Source of the DNA: Bacillota bacterium
GTDB lineage: Bacteria > Bacillota_I > Bacilli_A > Acholeplasmatales > Acholeplasmataceae
Length of the DNA stretch: 5,833 nucleotides
Direction of reading: 5' to 3'
NCBI GenBank assembly: GCA_023458995.1
Contig: JAEWVV010000002.1
Coordinates: forward strand, 1-5,833
Under the pieces are notes generated by a model, which saw only the letters and a list, made by a program, of their open reading frames with translations, searched no databases and was not told the DNA's origin. Made by a program: the position numbers and the translations under genes. Below are positions 1 through 5,787 of this stretch, piece by piece. How positions within the stretch are numbered: position 1 is the first letter of the stretch; the number at the start of each line of letters is the position of its first letter.

Positions 1-489
1 GGTGTATATATTGCAAACTTAAACTCACCTGTTCAAACAGTCATTAGTGGATATGATTCCATGGTTTTAAAAGCTATTGAACTCGCCAAAGATAAGGGTG
101 CGAAAAGAACAGTTAAGTTAAATGTATCAGGAGCTTTTCATAGTCCTTTAATGGATGAAGCAAGCAAGAAGTTTAATGTGTTATTAGAGTCATTCGAACC
201 TAAAAAAGCAATTTGTGATCTCTATTTAAACACAACAGCTGATAAGTTAAACTTAAAAAAACTCAAAGATGAGATGGTTAAACAAATCATATCTCCCGTT
301 CGTTTTGTAGAATCGATTATAAAAATGAAACAAGATGGGTATACACACTTTTTAGAAATTGGACCAGGAACTGTATTAAGTGGTCTAATTAAAAAAATAG
401 ATGGAGATTTAGAAGTCGCACATTTAGAACGTGCTTCTGATTTAGATACAGTGAAAGGATGGTTGAATGACCATGGATTTAAAAAATAA
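1..489 (+). CDS. fabD: Malonyl-CoA:ACP transacylase FabD, C-terminal part (5' end outside window)
   Basis: Transfers malonyl from malonyl-CoA to acyl carrier protein, supplying the extender unit for cytosolic type II fatty-acid synthesis. The frame is open from base 1 and gives 162 residues, about half of the usual 305-320. The N-terminal GQGSQ region and the GHSLGE nucleophilic serine therefore lie upstream of the window, and the ATG at 61 is internal. Visible family signatures are the SPVQTVISG segment near the left edge, the catalytic histidine in GAFHSPLM (His codon 139-141), the Gln-containing KQIISPVRF block that helps form the oxyanion hole, and the C-terminal EIGPGTVLSGL motif. It ends with TAA at 487-489, 23 bp inside fabG, so the two are probably translationally coupled. 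The identity is secure from these motifs and from fabG-fabF-fabZ following directly. Nothing looks broken in the visible part. Confidence 0.95.
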   Translation, partial: GVYIANLNSPVQTVISGYDSMVLKAIELAKDKGAKRTVKLNVSGAFHSPLMDEASKKFNVLLESFEPKKAICDLYLNTTADKLNLKKLKDEMVKQIISPVRFVESIIKMKQDGYTHFLEIGPGTVLSGLIKKIDGDLEVAHLERASDLDTVKGWLNDHGFKK

Positions 490-1216
490 AGTTGCACTTG
501 TCACAGGTGGAGCATCAGGAATTGGTAGAACAATCAGTTTAGAACTTGCTAAAAAAGGAGCTATTGTTTTTGTTAATTACAATAAAAGCCAAGATAAAGC
601 AAAATCGCTTATTGAAGAAATTGAATCTTTTGGTGGTAAAGCTTATCACTTTCAAGCAGATGTATCCAAATATGAAGACGCAAAAAACTTAATCGATTTT
701 ATCGTGAGTAAAGAAAATACATTAAACATTGTTGTCAATAATGCAGGAATCACTGATGATGCACTTATTCTTCGTATGACTGAAGAACAGTTTGATCATG
801 TAATTGAAACGAATTTAAAAGGTGTTTGGAACATTTGCAAGCACAGTGCTAAAGTCTTACTCAAATCAGGATATGGAAGATTGATTAATATTTCTTCTGT
901 CTCTGGTGTGATGGGAAATGCTGGGCAATCTAATTATTCATCAGCAAAAGCTGGTGTTATCGGTATGACGAAAGCTTTAGCTAGAGAGTTTGCATCAAGA
1001 GGTGTTACAGTAAATGCAATTGCTCCAGGATTTATCGAAACTGAGATGACAAAAAAACTCAGTGAAGAGATGATTAAAACATGGGCTGATCAAATTCCTT
1101 TAAAACGTTTTGGACGTCCAGAAGATGTCGCACATGCAGTTTTATTTTTAGCAAGTGAAGAAGCAAGTTATATTACCGGCCACACCCTTGAGGTTGATGG
1201 CGGTTTAGTGATGTAG
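467..1216 (+). CDS. fabG: 3-oxoacyl-ACP reductase FabG
   Basis: NADPH-dependent reductase that converts 3-oxoacyl-ACP to 3-hydroxyacyl-ACP, the first reduction of each elongation cycle. It is a complete classical short-chain dehydrogenase of 249 residues, the usual length. It shows the TGGASGIG dinucleotide-binding loop (residues 13-20), NNAG (91-94), Asn116, the catalytic triad Ser144-Tyr157-Lys161 in the NYSSAK context, the APGFIETEM loop (about 186-194) and the C-terminal TLEVDGG segment. The SDR superfamily is broad, but the operon position and the MGNAGQSNY block make FabG the clear choice. The start at 467 is preferred because AAGGA at 455-459 is spaced 7 nt from it. A second ATG at 473 would leave 13 nt and a protein starting MDLKNK. 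The start lies inside fabD, in a different frame, and the TAG stop abuts fabF. Confidence 0.95.
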   Translation: MTMDLKNKVALVTGGASGIGRTISLELAKKGAIVFVNYNKSQDKAKSLIEEIESFGGKAYHFQADVSKYEDAKNLIDFIVSKENTLNIVVNNAGITDDALILRMTEEQFDHVIETNLKGVWNICKHSAKVLLKSGYGRLINISSVSGVMGNAGQSNYSSAKAGVIGMTKALAREFASRGVTVNAIAPGFIETEMTKKLSEEMIKTWADQIPLKRFGRPEDVAHAVLFLASEEASYITGHTLEVDGGLVM

Positions 1217-1222
1217 GTGACT

Positions 1223-2461
1223 ATGAAAAGAAGAGTTGTTGTGACCGGAATGGGACTCGTGAGTCCTGTTGGAAATACGGTTGAAGAATCATTTCAAAAT
1301 TTAGTATCAGGAAAAAACGGTATTGATTTTATTACCCTATTTGATGCGAGTAATGACAAAGTCAAAATAGCTGGCGAAGTTAAGAATTTAAACTTCGAGG
1401 AATTTATGGATAAAAAAGAGATTCGTAAAGCAGACCGAGTTGCTAATCTAGCCATGGTTGCGTGTCATGAAGCCATCACACAATCAAGTTTTTTATCACA
1501 TAACTATAATCCTTATCGTGTAGGTACGTTTGTAGGAAGTGGAATTGGTGGATTAAATACGATTTATGAAGAAACAAAAACTGCAGTAGAACGCGGTCAA
1601 GATCGTATTTCACCGTTCTTTATTCCCAATGCAATCATTAACCTCATTGGAGCAAAAATAGGTATTAAATACCATGCTAAAGGTCCTAACCTTCCACAGG
1701 TGAGTGCATGCTCAGCTGCAACCAATTCGATTGGTGAAGCTTTCCGTTATATTAGAGACGGTTATTTAGATGCAGTTATTACAGGTGGAGCAGAATCTCC
1801 AATCAATCCGATTGGTCTCGGCGGATTTTCTAGTCTTAGAGCACTTAATTTTTCAAATGATCCAGAGATTGCATCAACACCATTTGATAAACGAAGAAAT
1901 GGATTTGTGATTGCTGAAGGTGCTGGGATCTTGATTTTAGAAGAATATGAACATGCAGTTAAAAGAGGAGCATCTATCTTAGCTGAAATGGTTGGTTATG
2001 GAACAACATCAGATGCTTTTCACATGACTGCACCAGATGATGAAGCAAATGGAATTACTGAATGTTTATTACAAGCAATTCATGATGCAAACATTAAACC
2101 GGAAGAACTAGGCTATATCAATGCTCATGGTACTTCAACAATCCTTAATGATAAACTAGAAACCTTAGGTATTAAGAAAGCTTTTGGAGAAAAAGCTTAT
2201 GGGATTAATATTGGTTCAACAAAATCAATGACAGGTCATGCACTTGGTGCTGCTGGTGCGATTGAGACGATTGCAACCATTAAAGCACTACAAACAGGAA
2301 CTATTCCCCCTACAATACACTTTGTTGAATCAGATCCTGATTGTGACCTAAACTACACACCCAATAAGTCAGTTAAGCGTGATATGGACTATGCGATGAA
2401 TATCAATATCGGATTTGGTGGTCAAAATGCTGCGATAATATTTAAGAAGGTGAAATCATGA
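1223..2461 (+). CDS. fabF: Beta-ketoacyl-ACP synthase II FabF
   Basis: Elongating condensing enzyme: transfers the acyl chain from ACP to its own cysteine, then condenses it with malonyl-ACP with loss of CO2. It is a complete 412-residue thiolase-fold protein. Starting at ATG 1223 (MKRRVVVTGMG, the standard FabF N-terminus), the active-site residues are Cys163 (SACSAAT), His302 (NAHGTST), Lys334 (GSTKS) and His339 (TGHALGAAG), nearly superposable on E. coli FabF numbering. The C-terminal gating loop reads IGFGGQN, with Gln where many homologues have Thr. An in-frame GTG at 1217 directly after the fabG stop would add two residues. I prefer ATG 1223 because AGGTGA at 1215-1220 lies just before it, although the 2-nt gap is tight. 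It ends in an ATGA overlap with fabZ. Initiation is normally done by FabH, which is not in this window. Confidence 0.95.
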   Translation: MKRRVVVTGMGLVSPVGNTVEESFQNLVSGKNGIDFITLFDASNDKVKIAGEVKNLNFEEFMDKKEIRKADRVANLAMVACHEAITQSSFLSHNYNPYRVGTFVGSGIGGLNTIYEETKTAVERGQDRISPFFIPNAIINLIGAKIGIKYHAKGPNLPQVSACSAATNSIGEAFRYIRDGYLDAVITGGAESPINPIGLGGFSSLRALNFSNDPEIASTPFDKRRNGFVIAEGAGILILEEYEHAVKRGASILAEMVGYGTTSDAFHMTAPDDEANGITECLLQAIHDANIKPEELGYINAHGTSTILNDKLETLGIKKAFGEKAYGINIGSTKSMTGHALGAAGAIETIATIKALQTGTIPPTIHFVESDPDCDLNYTPNKSVKRDMDYAMNINIGFGGQNAAIIFKKVKS

Positions 2462-2886
2462 GATTGACGCGTGAGCAAATACAGTCAATCATTCCTCATC
2501 GAGATCCATTCCTATATATCGATGAAATGATTGAACTTGAAAGTTTGCATAAAGGTGTCGGCATAAAATATGTAAGTCCAGATGAAGCATTCTTTAAAGG
2601 ACATTTTCCAGGGAAACCAGTCATGCCAGGTGTTCTGATCATAGAATCCTTAGCACAAGTTGGTGCAGTGATCCTGTTATCTCATCCAGATTATGCAGGT
2701 AAGATTGCTTACTTTACAGGCATTTCAAATGCAAAGTTTCGAAAAAGTGTTTATCCAGGTGACATGCTCGAACTTCATTGTGAACTCACAAAGATTAGAA
2801 GAGGTTTTGGTTTTGGTACTGCAAAAGCATATGTCAATGGAGAATTAGCATGTGAAACGGATATTTCATTTGCTGTTGGAAATTAA
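2458..2886 (+). CDS. fabZ: 3-hydroxyacyl-ACP dehydratase FabZ
   Basis: Removes water from 3-hydroxyacyl-ACP to give trans-2-enoyl-ACP. It is a complete hot-dog-fold protein of 142 residues, typical of FabZ and shorter than FabA. Motifs are IPHRDPFLYID (residues 12-22), the catalytic His49 in KGHFPGKPVMPG and the catalytic Glu63 in IIESLAQ, then VYPGDML (98-104) and the C-terminal ETDISFAV strand. No FabA-type isomerase features are seen, so no role in unsaturated fatty-acid synthesis should be inferred from it. The start is fixed by a 4-bp ATGA overlap with the fabF stop and by AAGGTGA at 2447-2453 spaced 4 nt. In many Firmicutes accB sits between fabF and fabZ; here nothing does. The stop TAA shares one base with the next start. 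Confidence 0.95.
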   Translation: MRLTREQIQSIIPHRDPFLYIDEMIELESLHKGVGIKYVSPDEAFFKGHFPGKPVMPGVLIIESLAQVGAVILLSHPDYAGKIAYFTGISNAKFRKSVYPGDMLELHCELTKIRRGFGFGTAKAYVNGELACETDISFAVGN

Positions 2887-3416
2887 TGCAAAACTATACA
2901 TTGCTTGAATTTGATCGATTAGATTCTACGAGTGATTTTCTAAAAGAGAATCATTCGTATTTTCCACATATGACGATTATTCGAGCAGATTATCAGGAAA
3001 AAGGAAGAGGTCAATTCGAGCGTACCTGGATATCAAGACCTAAAGAAAACTTTCTTTTTTCAATCATGCTTAAAAACATAAAAACAAGTAAGTCCCATCA
3101 TATAAAACACTGGATTTTACTTTCAATTATTCGTTTCTTTCAAATGTTTGGTGTTACACCTGAATTTAAAGAACCGAATGATCTCTATGTAGGAGACCAA
3201 AAAATTGCGGGTATACTGATTGAATCTTTATCACTTGAAGAGACTTTTGATGTTTTAGTGATCGGAATTGGTATCAATATCAATCAGACTGACTTTAGTA
3301 ATCTGAAAGCAACCTCACTGAAAAAAATTACAGGGGTAACTTATGATATTCAGCATGAATTTCATAAATTATTAAAGATACTCATCTCATCCTATGATGA
3401 ATATCTAAATCCATAA
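2886..3416 (+). CDS. birA: Short biotin--[acetyl-CoA-carboxylase] ligase (catalytic domain only)
   Basis: Activates biotin with ATP and attaches it to a lysine of a biotin carrier protein, presumably AccB of acetyl-CoA carboxylase. At 176 residues it consists of little more than the catalytic domain. The N-terminal winged-helix DNA-binding domain of E. coli-type BirA is absent, so it should not be a biotin-operon repressor. The C-terminal SH3-like domain also seems missing or very reduced. Motifs are LDSTSDFLK (12-20), ADYQEKGRG (34-42), FERTW (44-48), KEPNDLY (95-101), the QKIAGILIES segment with Lys106, GIGININ (127-133) and ATSLKKITG (142-150). The position equivalent to E. coli Arg118 is Gln43. 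The start overlaps the fabZ stop (TAATG) with only a weak GGA at 2878-2880, so translation probably depends on coupling. The symbol is by homology of the enzyme domain only. Confidence 0.87.
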   Translation: MQNYTLLEFDRLDSTSDFLKENHSYFPHMTIIRADYQEKGRGQFERTWISRPKENFLFSIMLKNIKTSKSHHIKHWILLSIIRFFQMFGVTPEFKEPNDLYVGDQKIAGILIESLSLEETFDVLVIGIGININQTDFSNLKATSLKKITGVTYDIQHEFHKLLKILISSYDEYLNP

Positions 3417-3420
3417 TATC

Positions 3421-3449
3421 TATACAAAATATCATTCAAATGATACAAT
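3421..3449 (+). promoter_or_regulatory. Predicted sigma-A-type promoter for the DUF1295-type gene
   Basis: A TACAAT -10 box (3444-3449) carries a TGA extended -10 and sits 17 nt from a 4/6 match to the -35 box, TATACA (3421-3426). It lies in the only gap (60 bp) between the fatty-acid operon and the next gene. A good ribosome binding site follows (GAGGT 3465-3469, 7 nt before ATG 3477). This is a prediction from consensus alone. Read-through from the fab operon is also possible, since no intrinsic terminator is visible in the gap. Confidence 0.5.
3430..3445. repeat. Inverted repeat overlapping the -10 region (possible operator)
   Basis: TATCATT-CA-AATGATA has perfect 7-bp arms around a 2-bp centre, located in the promoter spacer and touching the -10 box. 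This is the usual position for a repressor operator. The arms are AT-rich and no T-tract follows, so a transcription terminator is unlikely. The cognate regulator is unknown, and in AT-rich DNA such a dyad can arise by chance. Confidence 0.35.
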
Positions 3450-3476
3450 AAACATAAATGAAACGAGGTAATTAAG

Positions 3477-4370
3477 ATGCATTCAAGAAAGTTAAGCTTT
3501 TTACTTATATTCTTTATTTATATTGTTGCAGTATCATTCGGAGTTGGGATCTTTTATTTAACAGATGGTTTATCTGATTTATACCGTTTCTTTTTAGCTG
3601 ATGTTTCTGCAACCCTTATCATTTATTTATCATCTGTCATTTTAAAGAATGCGAGTTTATATGATCCTTATTGGAGTGTCATACCACCTGTTTTACTACT
3701 GTTTGCAGCATTTTATTATGACGCATTTGGTTTAGCAAATATTCTTCTTATGTTATCGTTATCCGTATGGGCGATTCGCTTAACCTATAACTGGGCAAGT
3801 TTATGGCAAGGATTTGATGAAATGGATTGGCGCTATCAAGAAATGAAAGATAAAGCACCCAAGCTTTATTTATTCACTAATTTATTTGGTATTCAACTCT
3901 TTCCAACATCCATCGTCTTCGCACAGCTCGCATTAGCACTTATGTTTATTAAAAATAATCCTGAATTGAATTTAATTACACTTTTAGGTGCACTCATTAT
4001 CATCGGTGCAGCATTCATCCAGTTATTTGCTGATGAACAAATGAAACGATTTAAAAATCGAACAAAAGGTGAAAAGAAGTGCATTGAAGAAGGCTTATGG
4101 AAATATTCAAGACATCCTAATTATTTTGGTGAAGTGATGGTTTGGTGGGGTGTTTATATCATCTACCTAAGTATGGTAAAACGAATTGATTTCATGATTA
4201 TATCACCCATCATGATGACATCACTCTTCCTATTTATTAGTATTCCTTGGATGGAAAGAAAGATTATTCGTACGAGACCAGATTATAAAGGTTACCAAAG
4301 AAGAGTTTCAATGCTCATTCCTTTCTTTCGAAGAGAAGATGACAAAGAAAGGGAACTTAAGAAGGCTTGA
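3477..4370 (+). CDS. DUF1295 / steroid 5-alpha-reductase C-terminal-like membrane protein
   Basis: Integral membrane protein of 297 residues with seven or eight hydrophobic segments by eye (about 7-28, 35-56, 66-86, 87-106, 130-158, 165-185, 215-233, 237-258) and a basic C-terminal tail. Family signatures are YDPYWSVIPP (62-71), the MDWRYQEM segment (116-123), ADEQMKRFK (185-193), the conserved cofactor-site-like motif GLWKYSRHPNYFGE (206-219) and DYKGYQRRVSMLIPFF (269-284). These place it in DUF1295, related to steroid 5-alpha-reductase-like NADPH enzymes and to isoprenylcysteine methyltransferase-like proteins. The substrate is not known. A lipid or isoprenoid acted on in the membrane is a family-level inference only, and being next to fatty-acid genes is weak support because it has its own promoter. 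The start is supported by GAGGT at 3465-3469. The TGA stop forms part of the next promoter's -35 box. Confidence 0.85.
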   Translation: MHSRKLSFLLIFFIYIVAVSFGVGIFYLTDGLSDLYRFFLADVSATLIIYLSSVILKNASLYDPYWSVIPPVLLLFAAFYYDAFGLANILLMLSLSVWAIRLTYNWASLWQGFDEMDWRYQEMKDKAPKLYLFTNLFGIQLFPTSIVFAQLALALMFIKNNPELNLITLLGALIIIGAAFIQLFADEQMKRFKNRTKGEKKCIEEGLWKYSRHPNYFGEVMVWWGVYIIYLSMVKRIDFMIISPIMMTSLFLFISIPWMERKIIRTRPDYKGYQRRVSMLIPFFRREDDKERELKKA

Positions 4371-4394
4371 CAAATTTTGGGTTTATGCTATCAT
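4367..4394 (+). promoter_or_regulatory. Strong predicted sigma-A promoter for the riboswitch-antiporter transcript
   Basis: A perfect TTGACA -35 (4367-4372), a 16-nt spacer, and TATCAT -10 (4389-4394) with a TGC extension just upstream (4386-4388). The predicted transcription start is about 4400-4402. The -35 box overlaps the TGA stop of the preceding gene. It is the best consensus match in the window and is correctly placed to make an RNA that begins at the riboswitch aptamer. Confidence 0.8.
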
Positions 4395-4400
4395 GTAGAA

Positions 4401-4485
4401 GAAAATGAACGTCTCCCCTAGTCCTAGACTAAAACCGCACATATGCTAATGACTTCTACAACTTATGTTGTGGAGTCTTTTTTTT
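4401..4485 (+). promoter_or_regulatory. Fluoride riboswitch (crcB motif), variant, with expression platform
   Basis: The leader RNA of the antiporter. Its 3' half matches the fluoride aptamer: AAACCGC (4432-4438), a short stem-loop GCA-CATA-TGC (4437-4446), then CTAATGACTTCTACA (4446-4460), the signature in which CUAAUG and CUAC flank one strand of stem 1. The partner strand GAACGTC (4407-4413), preceded by the expected AU, pairs with GACTTC (4451-4456) with one bulged C. That same GACTTC, with the following bases, forms the 5' arm of an intrinsic terminator. Fluoride binding would therefore be expected to block termination and turn the downstream gene on. CPA antiporters are an established gene class under this riboswitch. 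Weak points: the 5' pseudoknot arm reads GAAA where the consensus is GGNG, and an extra 5-bp hairpin (4419-4431) is inserted. I identified it by motif memory; no covariance search was run. Confidence 0.75.
4451..4485 (+). terminator. Rho-independent terminator / riboswitch expression platform
   Basis: GACTTC (4451-4456) pairs with GGAGTC (4472-4477) with one G-U pair. After a bulged T at 4457, ACAAC (4458-4462) pairs with GTTGT (4467-4471) around a TTAT loop. Eight Ts (4478-4485) follow. It ends one base before the AGAGGTG ribosome binding site of the antiporter, so it must act as a conditional attenuator of that gene and not as an end-of-operon terminator. Its 5' arm is shared with stem 1 of the aptamer. 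Confidence 0.9.
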
Positions 4486-4498
4486 AGAGGTGAAAAAC

Positions 4499-5701
4499 AT
4501 GTTATTATCGATTGCACTTATCATTGTCATGAGCTTAATGATCTCAAAAATCATGAAGATTATTAAAATACCATCCATTATTGGGATGCTTATTACAGGT
4601 ATTCTATTAGGTCCTTACGTCCTAGATTTAATTGATAATAGGATTCTAGATATATCTGCTGAACTGAGACAAATGGCATTAATCGTGATCCTACTTAGGG
4701 CAGGTCTTGCTTTAAAAGTAGAAGATTTAAAAAAGCTTGGACGACCAGCTCTTTTAATGGCCTTTGTTCCTGCAACATTTGAGATTATAGGAGTCATTAT
4801 TTTAGCTCAAGTCCTTTTCGCATTATCATTTTTAGAATCAGCTATTTTAGGGAGTATTCTAGCTGCAGTCTCCCCTGCTGTTGTTGTACCTCGTATGATT
4901 AAACTAATTGAATCAGGGTATGGTAATAAAAAAAGAATACCACATCTTGTTTTATCAGGTGCATCCCTAGATGATGTCTATGTCATTATTTTATTTACAA
5001 GTTTCTTGCAATCATTTATCACACAAGATGTTTCACTTAATATGATTTATCAAATTCCAACATCCATTCTTTTAGGTATTGGTCTTGGTATTCTTATAGG
5101 GTATTTAGCAGTTATTTTATTTAAAAAGTTTCACATGAGAGACACGATTAAAGTTTTAATACTCTTTGCAGCAGCATTCCTTTTTATTAGCTTAGAAGAG
5201 TTTGCAAAACCTGGAGTAATGATCAGTGGTTTGCTCGCTGTAATGACATTAGGTGCCACGATTAATCATTTCTATAACAAATTAGCGAACAGACTTGTTG
5301 TTAAGTTTGAAAAGATCTGGGTGATTGCAGAAATGATGCTTTTTGTCTTAGTTGGCGCAGCTGTTGATATTTCAGTTATTCCATCGATTGGAATCAATGC
5401 AATTCTACTCATCTTTGGTGCACTTATCTTTAGAATGATCGGTGTAGTTATATCACTTATTATAACCAAGTATACATTTAAGGAAAAACTCTTCGTTGCA
5501 ATATCATACCTACCAAAAGCAACTGTTCAAGCTGCAATTGGTGCAATTCCACTTTCGATTGGCATCAGTTCGGGCTATCTCATTTTAACGATTGCAGTAT
5601 TATCAATATTAATAACTGCTCCACTTGGTGCTATCTTAATTGATTATGCTGCACCAAGGTTACTGAAACAAGAATTAACGAATTCAGTCGAAATGGAGTA
5701 A
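4499..5701 (+). CDS. CPA-superfamily cation/proton antiporter, fluoride-riboswitch-associated type
   Basis: Inner-membrane secondary transporter of the monovalent cation:proton antiporter superfamily, 400 residues and hydrophobic throughout (about 11-13 membrane segments). Core motifs are the LLRAGLALK segment (65-73), the discontinuous-helix motif AAVSPAVVVPRMI (122-134), the paired acids Asp158-Asp159 in GASLDDVYVI, and LPKATVQAAIG (338-348) with Lys340. The DD pair and this lysine resemble electrogenic CPA2/NhaA-type sites. It stops after the membrane domain, with no C-terminal TrkA/RCK domain. The putative fluoride riboswitch suggests a role in fluoride tolerance, either exporting fluoride or offsetting its effects on pH and ions. 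The transported ions cannot be told from sequence. The start at ATG 4499 is chosen because AGGTGA (4488-4493) is spaced 5 nt; an in-frame GTG at 4490 lies inside that binding site and is rejected. No clear terminator follows. Confidence 0.88.
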   Translation: MLLSIALIIVMSLMISKIMKIIKIPSIIGMLITGILLGPYVLDLIDNRILDISAELRQMALIVILLRAGLALKVEDLKKLGRPALLMAFVPATFEIIGVIILAQVLFALSFLESAILGSILAAVSPAVVVPRMIKLIESGYGNKKRIPHLVLSGASLDDVYVIILFTSFLQSFITQDVSLNMIYQIPTSILLGIGLGILIGYLAVILFKKFHMRDTIKVLILFAAAFLFISLEEFAKPGVMISGLLAVMTLGATINHFYNKLANRLVVKFEKIWVIAEMMLFVLVGAAVDISVIPSIGINAILLIFGALIFRMIGVVISLIITKYTFKEKLFVAISYLPKATVQAAIGAIPLSIGISSGYLILTIAVLSILITAPLGAILIDYAAPRLLKQELTNSVEME

Positions 5702-5745
5702 AATATAAGAGAAGTTATTTTTAATGATGTATTTTCAGCAATTTA

Positions 5746-5760
5746 GTGATAAAATATCAC
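5746..5760. repeat. Perfect inverted repeat over a possible extended -10 box
   Basis: GTGATA-AAA-TATCAC, perfect 6-bp arms around 3 bp. It contains TGATAAAAT (5747-5755), which reads as an extended -10 element. No convincing -35 is seen 16-18 nt upstream. The position, about 25 bp before the next start codon, suits an operator. A terminator is unlikely because the stem is AT-rich and no T-tract follows. The regulator is unknown. Confidence 0.4.
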
Positions 5761-5787
5761 AGGTATTTTAGAAAATGAGGTGAAATG

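Noticed and set aside
222..497. Reverse-strand open frame opposite the fabD end.
   Set aside because: Shadow of fabD, whose catalytic and C-terminal motifs are intact; no ribosome binding site or recognisable domain.
1217..1222. GTG start at 1217 for fabF.
   Set aside because: ATG 1223 gives the canonical MKRRVVVTG start and is preceded by AGGTGA; the GTG would add only two residues and lacks its own binding site. Not fully excluded.
3430..3445. Terminator of the fatty-acid operon.
   Set aside because: AT-rich arms with almost no loop and no following T-tract; it sits within a promoter spacer instead.
3893..4084. Reverse-strand open frame within the DUF1295-type gene.
   Set aside because: Shadow of a clearly conserved membrane protein; low-complexity translation.
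4395..4459. GTAGAAG (4395-4401) pairing with CTTCTAC (4453-4459) as the aptamer's stem 1.
   Set aside because: The 7-bp match is perfect, but most of the left strand lies upstream of the predicted transcription start, and the canonical layout places AUG plus stem 1 at 4405-4413. It would matter if the real 5' end is further upstream.
4490..4498. GTG start at 4490 for the antiporter.
   Set aside because: The GTG is part of the AGGTGA ribosome binding site; ATG 4499 has ideal spacing.
4615..4797. Reverse-strand open frame within the antiporter gene (and a similar one at 5272-5469).
   Set aside because: Both lie opposite conserved antiporter segments and have no supporting signals.
5740..5765. 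Rex or CRP/FNR-type operator at the GTGATA-AAA-TATCAC repeat.
   Set aside because: GTGA and TCAC are separated by 7 bp, not the 6 expected for Rex or CRP sites, and the core does not match the FNR half-sites.
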